DNA of 64,000 nucleotides. Source: Basidiobolus meristosporus CBS 931.73 (Eukaryota; Basidiobolomycota; Basidiobolomycetes; Basidiobolales; Basidiobolaceae). The notes below the pieces were generated by a model that saw only the letters and a program-made list of their open reading frames with translations, was not told where the DNA came from and ran no database searches. This document shows positions 12,781-23,439 of the stretch, one piece after another (the first letter of the stretch is position 1; each line of letters opens with the position of its first letter). Location: NCBI GenBank assembly GCA_002104905.1, contig MCFE01000189.1:1-64000 (forward strand), given 5' to 3'. Position numbers and translations under genes: made by a program.

Positions 12781-13337
12781 ATGCCAAACTCTGTTGCCCG
12801 TGTTCAACACAATCCAGGATACAAACCACTTCCTCATACTTTAATAAGTAAGTCCGATTCTTTGAGAATTGTTGGGTTGGGCAAATCCTTACCAATGGCT
12901 TTCTAGATTTCACAGCTGAGTCGATGTGCAGTCTTCTGAATTGTAAAGATCGTCCATTAGTGAATATCTCTTTACCTGAACTTCTACTATTTATTGAGCG
13001 CCTGACCGAAAGATCCCGCATCAATGCGATCACCGGGATTGTCGCTTTAATCTATGTGTATCGATTAAAAGCGAAATTGCCTCCAAGGGCTCAGGGCGAG
13101 TACGGTACATCTCACAGAATATTCCTTTCGAGCCTTCTGGTCGCCTCGAAGTACCTCTACGGTGACGAGGGGCTCAACAATCGTGCCATGGCGGAGATAT
13201 CTGGCGTGTTCAGCACTGCGCAAGTGAATTTAATGGAGAAAGAATTCTTGGGCTTGCTTGATTATCAAGTTTGGGTCAACGACAAGGAAATCCAAGATTT
13301 TCTGGAAGAGCACAAAGCAGAGCTTTGCTTCATTTAG
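12781..13337 (+). CDS. Pcl-type cyclin (Pho85 cyclin family)
   Basis: Cyclin that would activate a Pho85-like kinase; in yeasts the Pcl group links cell-cycle, polarity and nutrient signals. Two exons, 12781-12847 and 12907-13337, join in phase to 165 aa with a 59-nt intron (GTAAGT to TTTCTAG). The cyclin box covers about residues 45-150: INAITGIVALIYVYRLKAKL, then HRIFLSSLLVASKYL, then VNLMEKEFLGLLDYQVWV, which is the order of Pcl1/2/9-type cyclins. It is short, with only a 40-aa leader and no C-terminal extension, so it is smaller than yeast Pcl proteins (about 280-310 aa). A further upstream exon cannot be excluded. It sits alone in a gene-poor region. Confidence 0.82.
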
Positions 13338-16104
13338 TATCGGTTCACCACAGGACCACTTCACACAATGTTGAGTGATGTTCGGTAGTAGCCACTACCT
13401 AATCCTCTGTTTCCATTAGTCCGCTCAGCTCTCATCCACCACTAGGCTTTCGCAGTTTTCTTTCGCAGATGTCACATACGGTTGTAATATAGATTTATGT
13501 ACATAGTTAATACTTCATGATGGTTCACGACATTTCTGTTCTACCAACCGGCGGTTCAGCTAGTATTCCCACCATAAGCTCACGCCCCCCTGAGCGAGCA
13601 AGGTTGTTTTCTCCACTCGCTACAAGAGCAGTACATCTGGACTAACGAGAGCTTGGGATAATAAACATGCTAGAATACGACGTCGCATCACGGTTTGTCT
13701 GATTATAGTGAATCAGCCCAAACTAGCAATGGTACGAGAAAGCAGTTCATTGGATGTTCCGGAAGACTGTAAGTTGCTTAGCTCGTGGGAAACTCTTGGG
13801 CTACTTGGGTGGCCGTGAGAATTGCCTGAAATGTACGGATTTGATCAGGATCGATTGCCGTATCCTTATGCCAATATAACTTTATTGCCAACTTCATTGT
13901 ACCAGACCGTCAATAGCAACAGGACGAATTGTGGTTCTGGCCCAATCTACTTCACCCAACAGTTGATTGTCGCAGTTACATTGATTACGGGAGCATCTAT
14001 CCGCTAACCAGCTGATTTTCACTATGCATTGATCCGTCTCCGTCGTAGATTAGATCCCATGATCATCTTATCTACATGCGCCTGCTCCCGCTATTCTGCG
14101 GTAGGCGTCAGCTACCCAAAAACACCAACCCTATAGAGATGGCTACCACAGTCTGGGTGGGCTCGTTTTATCAGTGTCAACGCGAGTGCTTATTCTGAAA
14201 CCAGAGAGCTCATGGCTATCTTGGATTTTCTCATCTATTAATTGACATCACCTAACGCTTCCTCCACTGGGTCCAATAGTGAGGACAGCATCATGAATCA
14301 CTTCATACGGCCAATGGCCAGCCGGTTAACTAACCTAACTTGATTCCCGCATTTGGTGCCATCGTATTTAACTGGCGCTTATCTGTGAATAACTGGCTTG
14401 AGAGCCGGTGTTGATGGACCTGGCCACGTTGGAGCGTAAGGCCGATTGTTGCAACAAATAAACGTTGGCTGGGAAGTCTGCATTGGCTGATTTTTCTCAT
14501 GTGTATTAAATTGATGAACAGTAAATCAAGTACATTCGGAACGACTTACGAGTTTGTCCATGCTTCATGGGGGTGCAATTCGGAAAGAGTCGGATGTGAC
14601 ACAAAAGGCAGTATTGGAGGAAGCATCCCGCATGAATGGTGTACCACGGCCAGGGGCATCACCTGGCAGATGGTAAAATAATTCATGACTGACTGGGGTT
14701 CACGGTGGTTCTTGGATCGGCATCAAAGGAAGATCGCCCGTGATGTCGGTTCCCCAAAGTACCCTCCAGTAGTTTCCGTTCCGATCGAACCACCAAATAT
14801 GGCCTAGATGTGATCCCGCAACACAAAGAAACGATCGGTAAGTATAGTTAGTCCCTTCAAGATCGCCATGATTTGGGATAGCCCACTTGGCACGTAGGGG
14901 GGCTGACAGAGGCTTCCCCATCAAACGTTGGCCTGGGATGGATGGTCCAGAAATGTCGGGTGAATCATGGTTGAAATTCCTTTAGCGGACAATCCCCTCG
15001 GCACCATCCTCATCACGGCTCCTACCGATACGGATACAGGGTGTTATCTTATCGGTCTACCATCTGCGCCTTCCTGTGTACTGGTGACTAATATTCTATT
15101 TCCTTTTGCCACCTTTCATTTCGAATCCATACGGAAATGCTGTATAGATCTACCAACTAATGAAGCTCCAGGCCATTCATTTGGCGTATACATGGAGTGC
15201 GGTCGATTCCTTGCATCCTCAACACAAGCTTGTAGCGCACTATTGACTAGTATACTTACAAAGGGGGCACAGATGGTATCGAATACAGTTGGGGCGGAGA
15301 AATATGCATTTGTTTGAAAGCATATCCTGTGATGAGCTGTGGGTTATTGATGGTTTCGATGTTGGAGATTGAACACTCTGTAGGATCCTTTATGGCAGGG
15401 ATTCCTTACCTGGCCGCAAACTCGGATCATAATCGTAACAATATCTTGGGCTTATGGCGTAAAGAATCTACATGAGATTAACTAATACTGTGATTAGTTG
15501 GCTATGGGGCAGATCTTCTCAGCGATATGGTTAATACATGTTGTATGAAATGTTGAATCTATATTATCACAGCTGTTATGTCTTGGAGGATAAAATCAAC
15601 CTTCTTTCTGGGCAGATAAGAACTATTTTTAAAATCATGGAGGAATTAATTACTTTAGGTGGGTTGACATCATCTGTTCGTGTAACAACACTCCCACTTG
15701 ACTCTAATACATTTCTAATTAATAGCCCTGACCTGAATATATATTAGTTGCTATTCCTTGTTGAAGGATAAGTTCATATCAATCCTACGCTCTACCCATC
15801 GCTACTTCCGTACATGAATGTGGTATACATCAGTTTTGTTTAACCTAAAATTTCTATTAGGGATCTAAACAGCAAAGCCCAAGTAATTATTTTGGTACAA
15901 GTACAGATTTTCAAGTTGGTTTTTTATCAAACAGTTGAGGTGTATCTTGATGAAGTATGTATAAACGTACAAGAAGTGCCGCTGTAACTTTAGGTGCAAT
16001 AGAAGAGAAGAATTGTACAATATTAGCTATTGTATTGCAGAGCTCTAATATAGTATTCATGTATCTTGGAGAGCTTCATCATATTAGTAGTAAGGGTTTT
16101 CAAT
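13338..16104. other. Gene-poor region with decayed coding-like islands
   Basis: No intact gene is supported. The minus strand around 14540-14950 reads like a protein broken by stops: one piece contains GHIWWFDRNGNYWRVLW, and a second, just past a stop at 14700, contains GRGTPFMRDASSNTAFC. The upstream side (15000-15320) is only fragmentary. I do not recognise the family. Confidence 0.4.
14540..14950 (-). pseudogene. Decayed gene of unknown family
   Basis: Two consecutive minus-strand segments have protein-like composition (aromatic, Gly/Asp/Asn-rich, with turn motifs) but are split by a stop at 14700-14702, and neither has a convincing start. Aromatic-Asp-Asn repeats such as WWFDRNGNYW would suit a secreted carbohydrate-binding or beta-propeller protein, but this is a guess. 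Confidence 0.25.
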
Positions 16105-17260
16105 TGTTGTGAGAGTCTTGGACATATTGAAAGTGATTGGAGGCTCAAGTGCATCTTATTGTAAGTGTTTAAGAGATATTGGAAGTGATTGGGAGAACAA
16201 GTAGATTATGTGTATATCACTACCTACAAATCTTAGAGAATTTTGACCAGATTCCTTGTTGGGATTTACTTTGCAAAAGGTCATAATCTGGGGACCTCAT
16301 AATTTGGTGAAATTATTCAAAGTTGTCCAAAAGACCTAAACTTTGCACACATATTCTTGGGATCTTTCTTAAAAAACTGTACATATTTGTTTGCCATACT
16401 TTTGATCAATAAATCTGCAAGTGAATAACATGTAAATCCCATAGTTCTCAAAATCACTTCTAATACTTGTCAGAATATTGCAACAGATATCAGGTACCCA
16501 GAAAATGAATTTTATCATAGTTGTTGAAGCAGCCCCAAACTTTCCACCCATATTCTTGGGACCTTCCTAGACATACTATATGTGCTTACTCTGCCAAGAC
16601 TATGTCAAAGTAAAAATACTACATTTACATTAAATAAATCATTGAGTGAAAACCACATAATCTACTTGTCTTCCCAATCACTTTCAATATCTCCGAGATT
16701 CTCACAAGAATTTCTCATTAATTTATGTAATAAGATTATCACTTATGAGCTTTGATATCTCTGGTCCAGACTCATTGTTGGCATTTACTTGAGGTATTTT
16801 ACATAGGTGTTAGTTACCCAGTGTATGAGAACTTGATAGGCCATCCAAAAGCCCCCCAAGCTTTGTGTAAATACTCTCTGGACCTTCTCTAGTATACTAT
16901 ATATACTTGCTTTGCCTAGATCATATAAATGCAACAATGCCTCTTTTACATTCAGTATATCATTAGCTGGAACCCACATAATCTACTTGCTCTCCCAATT
17001 ACTTCTAAAATCTCCAAAATCTTACAACAGAAGTTATGTTTAGTTTATAATACATTAGCCAATCTGTGTGACAATGAAGATCTGTAAGTTATAAAAACTT
17101 TCAGGTCTGATCAAAGCCCCCAGAACTTGTACACCACTTCTTGGGACCATTTTTGAAGCTAACAAGAACTCTGAGCATACTGATACAAAACCATGTAAAA
17201 GTATTATTACCACTTACGCACTCAGTCATTATCAACAAAATACTTATTCCCCCAATCATT
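16105..17260. repeat. Graveyard of copia LTR fragments
   Basis: At least five partial LTRs of the family seen at 57005 and 59023. Two short minus-strand ends lie at 16105-16205 (each with GTGATTGG...AGTAGATTATGTG). Plus-strand pieces lie at 16213-16275, 16314-16380, 16495-16711 and 16740-17033, and a diverged one at 17100-17255. Recurrent landmarks are TTCCTTGTTGGGATTTACTT, CCCCAAACTTT, GAAAACCACATAATCTACTT and a final CACAA or TACAACAG. No gag or pol sequence remains. They differ widely from each other, so they are old. Confidence 0.8.
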
Positions 17261-18144
17261 ATGCCCAAGACTCGTGACAACATTGCGGCAATGATTGCTT
17301 TGAGTAAATTCTTACATATGGGCTAAGTGGATGTATATCTTGTGCTTTCCAAGGTGAATAAGCAATTTAGCACCTAATTATTTGTATATTCAGATATAGC
17401 ACCTACATCTATAATGAAATATCACCTATTTCAAGATTGTGGAAATTCAATATGTTAAGCTGAAATATGACGCTTGTACTTAGAATTAGACTTCACTAAT
17501 TCCCAAATACTGTAGGTGACTAGCAGGTTCCTACTCCCGCTTTCAACATTCGCTTCTTTTGCAATCTTATCAGGATTGTTTGAATCGATGCTCTACAGCG
17601 GCACTATTAGGAGAATTGAGTAAATGGTGCACACGGCAATTTGATCTCACTAAAGCCAAGTGATATTTATGAGGAATAGCCAGGGGTTACAAATCACATT
17701 AGAAAAGCTATATGCAATGTTTAGTTTAATTTACACTGTTTAACAAATGAGTTGAGTGCCAATACCAAATGTGCGATACGTTGGCATTCAGAACATCCTT
17801 CAGGCAAGTAGAGAACATGGTAGGTAAGGGCGACACTTTACTGGGCCCCAGCTTTTCCTTTCAATATTGCTCATACTTTGGTCACTTAATGGCGAGTAAC
17901 TGGTTTTAATTATTTAAGTGGCTAATATTGGTTGTTCACCAGACTACCCGTCAAAAACCACTGTAAATAATAGCGAAATCTAAAGCCTTGTATGAGTAGA
18001 CTCTTCCCGCTGATATCCCAAGCCGTTAGTATACAGTAAAGCATCCTCCAATTTAACCTGGTATTGTACTGGTTGGGTATGATTCGAGATATGTTTTGTT
18101 ATTTAGCATGTTGGATACATTGAAACATTACTACACATGTGGTA
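17261..18144. other. Intergenic, LTR graveyard to PET117 3' end
   Basis: About 880 bp of AT-rich sequence with no supported gene or repeat. Confidence 0.5.
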
Positions 18145-18444
18145 TCATTCTTGGTCCACTGCAGAGGTTTTTCTCGACACGGTCTGATCCTTTTCTAAAT
18201 GCGCTTGGAGTTGACGCTGGTACTCTAAATCTAAAATGTTTTGCTGCTTCTGACGTTTTCTTTCGTCATCACGGAGTACTCCTTGATGCATGTTCTGATA
18301 TTTGACATTAGATGGCGGACAAGATTAAAAACAACCTGTAGTACTTACTGTTCTCTCTTCTATCTGCATATCATGGACTGTATATACAACAGCTGTGGTA
18401 AATATGATTGAGGCGGCAAGCGTAAGCTTAGCTTTGGTGGACAT
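18145..18444 (-). CDS. PET117: Pet117 cytochrome c oxidase assembly factor
   Basis: Small mitochondrial inner-membrane protein required for cytochrome c oxidase assembly; in yeast it couples heme A synthesis (Cox15) to assembly. Two exons, 18349-18444 and 18145-18294, join in phase to 81 aa across a 54-nt intron (GTAAGT to ATATCAG). The N-terminus MSTKAKLTLAASIIFTTAVV is the family's short start followed by a single membrane span, then VHDMQIEERT at the splice. The second exon begins NMHQGVLRDDERKRQKQQN and ends in a charged helix. This is the full family pattern and usual length (yeast 107, human 81). The gene is easily missed because each exon is short. It is on the same strand as the transporter at 19700-21198. 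Confidence 0.88.
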
Positions 18445-19699
18445 GATGTTTGGTTACTGAGGAGTTGAATGTGCAGTCAAATTTTGCTGAACAAACTGTT
18501 AAATAATAAAATCCGTGCCTGTTCCAAATAGGGAACTTTGGATTGACACATGCTACGCTTTCAACCCAGCAATTCATCGATCCAACTATGTATACCCCAA
18601 CTAGAGCCTCGACAAATTCTGCATAAATTTACAAGTATTTCACAAATCCAGCATACTCATGATCTATGCAAATACCACCACACATACTGATATAGCTACA
18701 CAATTCAGACATATTATCAATCAATGGGACTAGTGATTTACTTACCTTGGCCATAGCACGGTGCGGTTGCGTTTCCAAAACAACAGCATATCTCCTCCCT
18801 GCGTCTGTACTACTGAATAGCAAATGTCTCTTTACTAATTCCGAGAAGGAATATGTGATTTTGTTCCTCATTCTGTACCGAGAGCCCTGCTTCATGATGG
18901 TTTGATATAATATCCCTGACAACAGTAAACGTAGGTGTTACAGAACAATCCCTTATTGCTACCCTACTACGATGCAGGTGCTCCAAAATTTTTAGAGCCT
19001 CTGTCCTGGCTTTCGTAGGCTTGGAACTATTATCCAACACAATTATACTTGGTGCAAAAATCAAACAAACTTTGGACCCAACCTGAGCAACATTAGTTTC
19101 GAATTCCCTGCCCTTAGCATCTACCTCGAATTCTTAACCTTGTCCACCAACTACATGTCTATCGACGTGGCAGTGTATCTAGATTCTATCCATGTGGCTG
19201 TAGGGATATGAGATCGTGGGTGCATTGCTAACTACGTAAATGAAATTCCCCAAAGTCCTGGGGATCTTCTGGAGACCTGGACCATCCATTTTTGTCTGCC
19301 ATCATGGTGACACGATCGACAGGGGCTGGAGAGGCATCGTGGCTAATTCGTCAGGTGACATCAACCAAACGGAATGCAGCATGCGGATTGTGATGGGTAC
19401 AGCCAATGGAATCAGCGCCGGCTTGTTCGATTTTCCATTACCAAAGGACATGGTTCTATTCCCTATTTATTATTTTCCAAACCTTATTTCTATAATATGC
19501 TTTCAGGGGCTTGTGAAGTTAAAGAGATTCTAGGTTTCGGCCGACACGACTAATTGCGAATAATGCATATAGTTGCTATCCTGAACGCTTGTCTCAGTAA
19601 AACCGTTTCATAGGATACAGACGAGAGTATTTTTATGCAACAGTGTAAAGGCTATATATAGATGCAGGAAGGGAATAACACACTAGTTTCACTGGGTAT
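18445..19699. other. Intergenic, PET117 start to transporter 3' end
   Basis: Holds the presumed PET117 promoter and a minus-strand coding-like stretch at 18755-19120, described separately. Bases 19140-19540 also show protein-like frames on both strands but no gene I can name. Confidence 0.4.
18755..19120 (-). pseudogene. Coding-like relic, unknown family
   Basis: A minus-strand frame from about 19120 to 18810 reads VGSKVCLIFAPSIIVLDN, then a basic helix (KARTEALKILEHLHRSR), then TFTVVRDII. From about 18920 a second frame takes over the protein-like character (SELVKRHLLFSSTDAGRRYA), ending at an AAG before GTAAGT near 18745. This is what a gene with a frameshift, or two exons, would look like. 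There is no start codon in a good place, and an in-frame stop precedes it. I do not recognise the family. Confidence 0.3.
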
Positions 19700-21198
19700 T
19701 CAAAGATCTTTCAAGGCGATAATAGCGTCTTTGGTTCCGAGGACGCATGAGATAAGGCCCACAACAACACAGATGGTGCACATGATAAGATGGAGTGGAT
19801 GCTGTCGGATCCCAAAGAGCTTCAAGTACAAGACTACTGGGAGAATGAAGATAACCATGTTGTTTGAGATAGCCCCGATTAATGACATGAAGGCACCAAA
19901 GTCCTTTACAAACATCGCTATGATGGTGAGGATCACCAGGATAACTGTACGAAGCGCAAGGCGATAGGTAAAGGACTGCGCACGACTCCTGGATGCGGTG
20001 TTGATTTTAAAGTAATTTTCAAGCTATCGCAGAAATGAAGATTAGCTATAGACTTGCTGAAGTGAGCTGGAACTCTTTGACATACCTCCATTGAGAAACT
20101 AGTCAACATGATAGGTGCGGCCAATAATACATGAAGCGTGATGGCTATGGTTGAAGTGGTGTTCAGGGTTCCTTTGGGTAGATTCAAGAAGATTGGCGCC
20201 AATGACGACTGTCCATACACATAGTACCCAAAGACACCAGCGCATAGGTAAATAATGCAGCATGTAAGACTAGCACCAACAAGTACTTTGTTCCAGTCTT
20301 TTGGCTTCTTCATGGATTGTTCTATGTGTGGGTATACAGGTGTCCCGCCAAAGCAAAAGCTGATAGCGGCAACACCCATGGGAATCCCAGACCAGATAAC
20401 GGTTTTATGCTCTTGGTGTTGGTTGGCATCGATATTCATCAATCCGGCAATTCCTATGACAATCACCACATAGACAGTGGCAATAACACCGAAGATTCTT
20501 TGCAAAAGGTCAGATCAACACCACACCACGGATATGGTATTTGTGACACTTACGATAGCCAAGAAATTTCTTTGAGAGTGCGAAGAGTAGCGAAAGGGAT
20601 CCAAACGACGCAAGCAGCTGTGGTGGCCCTAAAATATAACCATCAGCTCAAGCACTTGGCTCGTCAAAAGGCGACCAACTTACCAAATTTTACTATCCAC
20701 ATCCAACCCAAGTTGGTTGGTCAGGTCTGTTAAACTGATCTTTGTCAAGATGATGTAAAGACAAGAAACGCCTAGGAGGATGGAGTACTGAAAGATCTGG
20801 GTGATTATCTTTCCAGCACGGCCAAAGGCAGCCTCACCGATAGCTGAATAGCCGTCGAGGCGGTTCTTGGGGCTGAGAACAGAATGGTGAATACAACGCT
20901 TCTGCTAGAAGTAGGTCTATATGGCTTACCCATTACAGTACAGGCACTTAATCAAGATAGATCCAGTGTAGGTGGCGAGTATGGCAGAAAGTGCAGTGAT
21001 AATGACACTGATCCAGCCAGAGAGGGTGAATGCATAAGCCATTTGAAGGACACCTGTTCCTGCAACGACGCACACGATGTTGAAGTAGGCACCAAAGCTA
21101 GAGCCAGTACGTTCATGGTCATCAACGATATAATCATACTCCACCTTACTCGCCTGATCCTTATCGTTCATCTCATAATCCTGACTGTATGAGGCCAT
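19700..21198 (-). CDS. Avt-type vacuolar amino-acid transporter (AAAP family)
   Basis: Amino acid/proton antiporter of the AAAP (SLC32/36/38) family, probably in the vacuolar membrane. Five exons close in phase to 422 aa: 20930-21198, 20684-20872, 20554-20628, 20086-20497 and 19700-20023. The N-terminal tail is short (about 33 aa, acidic). The first span has the family signature GSSFGAYFNIVCVVAGTGVL, then AYAFTLSGWISVII. About eleven hydrophobic segments follow, including WATTAACVVWIPFATL, ISFCFGGTPVYPHIEQSM (the conserved TM6 region) and FGAFMSLIGAISNNMVIFILP near the end. Fungal Avt1 has a long N-terminal domain that this protein lacks, so substrate and direction of transport cannot be assigned. 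Confidence 0.88.
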
Positions 21199-23439
21199 GC
21201 TTATGAGTATAGAGAAATGTACTGGTTGGAAAGGTAGAAGCAGGCTCTAAAGGGACGTCGATGAGTATCTGGCCTGCTTGAACGAAACGGAAAGCTTATC
21301 TGTGCTCGGTTTTGAATTTTCTTCACTGTCGTATCCAATTTATAGAAATACAGGAGCCAATGGAGCTCCTGATGTCCGGGTTGTAGCACATCAGAACCTG
21401 TGAGAATGGGAATAATCAACGATCGCCGTAGTGTGAGCCGCATGATCAACTAATTGTAGATATCTGGGAATTCCATCAAGTCTATTTCAGGTTGTGGTGC
21501 AAGCGTATCAATATATTACGCTCGATAAGTACTGTTGGCAGTGATCTTAGCCTACAGGAATCAATAATGGAATGTCGGTTCTATGGACGCAGCTTCATTC
21601 TACCTTTCTGAATCGGACTAAATGTATACTCGAGTTAAACCTCAGGGATCTTTTAAAGGCTTGATTGCGGTGGCCAATATCTCTTAATTAGTTACCTGGG
21701 CTAGCATTCAAAAGGGAATATCCTCCCGCCAACCGTTGGCCAATGTTCATCTGAATTACAAATCCGCCTTGTCTCATCTAATTGGCCTCCCGGCCCAGCC
21801 AGCGGTTTATGAAAAAGTTATGCATTTTGAATAAACCGGCTCATTGGTAGCAGGATCTTGACCTGCCTGGAGGTGCTTGTGGTAGCCTCTTAAAGTAAAA
21901 ACTGCATGTTCCCACCACCAACCCACACTCCCATACCTGTCTGGTTACTCACCATGGAAGCATATGGGCTACATGTATCTTGTGTTTGCAACTTTGATCA
22001 TTTAACACAGATTGCTCAGAACCAATGGATTGATAGGATTGATTTCATGTTGGGCGTCGGGGTATCATGAATATATGATGAATCACGATGACTCGAAGTT
22101 TAGCCACCTAAATGCGGAGTATTCTTGTAAGCATTAGGGCTGTTGGCAATCGTTAGAGGGCCTCCACTACAAGGGTTGTCCTCGAAACTAATATGTAATT
22201 AGATCACGGGCTTTCCGAGAAGCTATCCATACTATGGCCTTAGGAAATGCAGACAAAGGGCCCCCTTTCCCGCACGGCTTGCAAATCTGTCCCTAATGTT
22301 GTAGAAATAGGTGACCCAAGCTCGCGGCCAGGATAACAAGTATATTATAGTGTGTTCCTTGCTAAAGGCAGCAAATCAGCCTTTTCAAACATACTTAATA
22401 GCTCAACAGTGCACCTGTCGAGGAAAGACCAAGGAAGCAAGCCAGTATTGACAGCCATATATAAAGGGTATGTGAACCAAAGGCACGATTGGAAACCTGA
22501 AATATATGCCAAGTCTCTTGACAACTGGTGTAAAGACTACTGATTAAGAGATTCATTCAAGGCACATTTGCCAGTATTACAATAATGTATGTGAATCTGG
22601 AGGAAAGAGAAGCGTCCAAGCAACCATGATATTGTCTCACATCAGTGACTGCATGGTTTGGCTTGTTTCGGTTATGGTTGTTGGTTTACTCCTTTCGTTT
22701 ACTTGCAAACCTGAGGCGCATTGGATAAATTTCAATACTCAATCCAGTTCAAGCATATCGGCTTTTATCAAGCTTCAATTGCAAACGACAGATCGTGTTT
22801 CTCCGCTAATTTGATATTTCTGGCAAATATACCAATGTTAATCTACATATGTGTGTAGGCTCGTAGCAGTTTAAATAAGCAAACCAAAACCATCTAATAT
22901 TTAGATGATTGTACGATGGCCGGTTTGAGATGAATCGCCAATTCTTCTCCCAACCAAGTCTAAACAGAAATCAACCTTTGTAGTGACTGAATTAGATGTT
23001 GCACAAACCATCAGAGGATTCCAATTCCTGTTAAACTTCAACATAACAAAGAGAAATGCCGATTTAATCCCAGTCCATTCCCAGAAAGATCCAACCCTCT
23101 GGGCATTGGAGATGGGTGAGTGTCTTTTTATTAGTAAATATTACTTCGTTCATGGATTGGTCATTAGCTTGATCTTAATTTAATGGTTCATGCAGTAGCC
23201 TTATCCATTTTGTATTTGCAATAAATTTCTTTAAACATACTTGGGAGTCGCTCACACGCGCCCTCCACCCTTGCATAATAGACGGTATTCAGTAGCATAC
23301 TTGTTATTGGAAATATCTCTTCCTACCCTCAGCCTAGCATCCTTCTGTTCATAATTAAGCAAGAGAATATAAAGTCGTCCCATTCTGGTTGGTGAAAATC
23401 AAGCTTATTTGTGTTTAGATACTCTATTTCAAATTCCAG
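21199..23439. other. Intergenic, transporter start to PLD start (divergent)
   Basis: About 2.2 kb between two divergently transcribed genes. No gene is supported. A 63-codon frame at 22352-22543 reads slightly protein-like but has no support. Confidence 0.5.
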
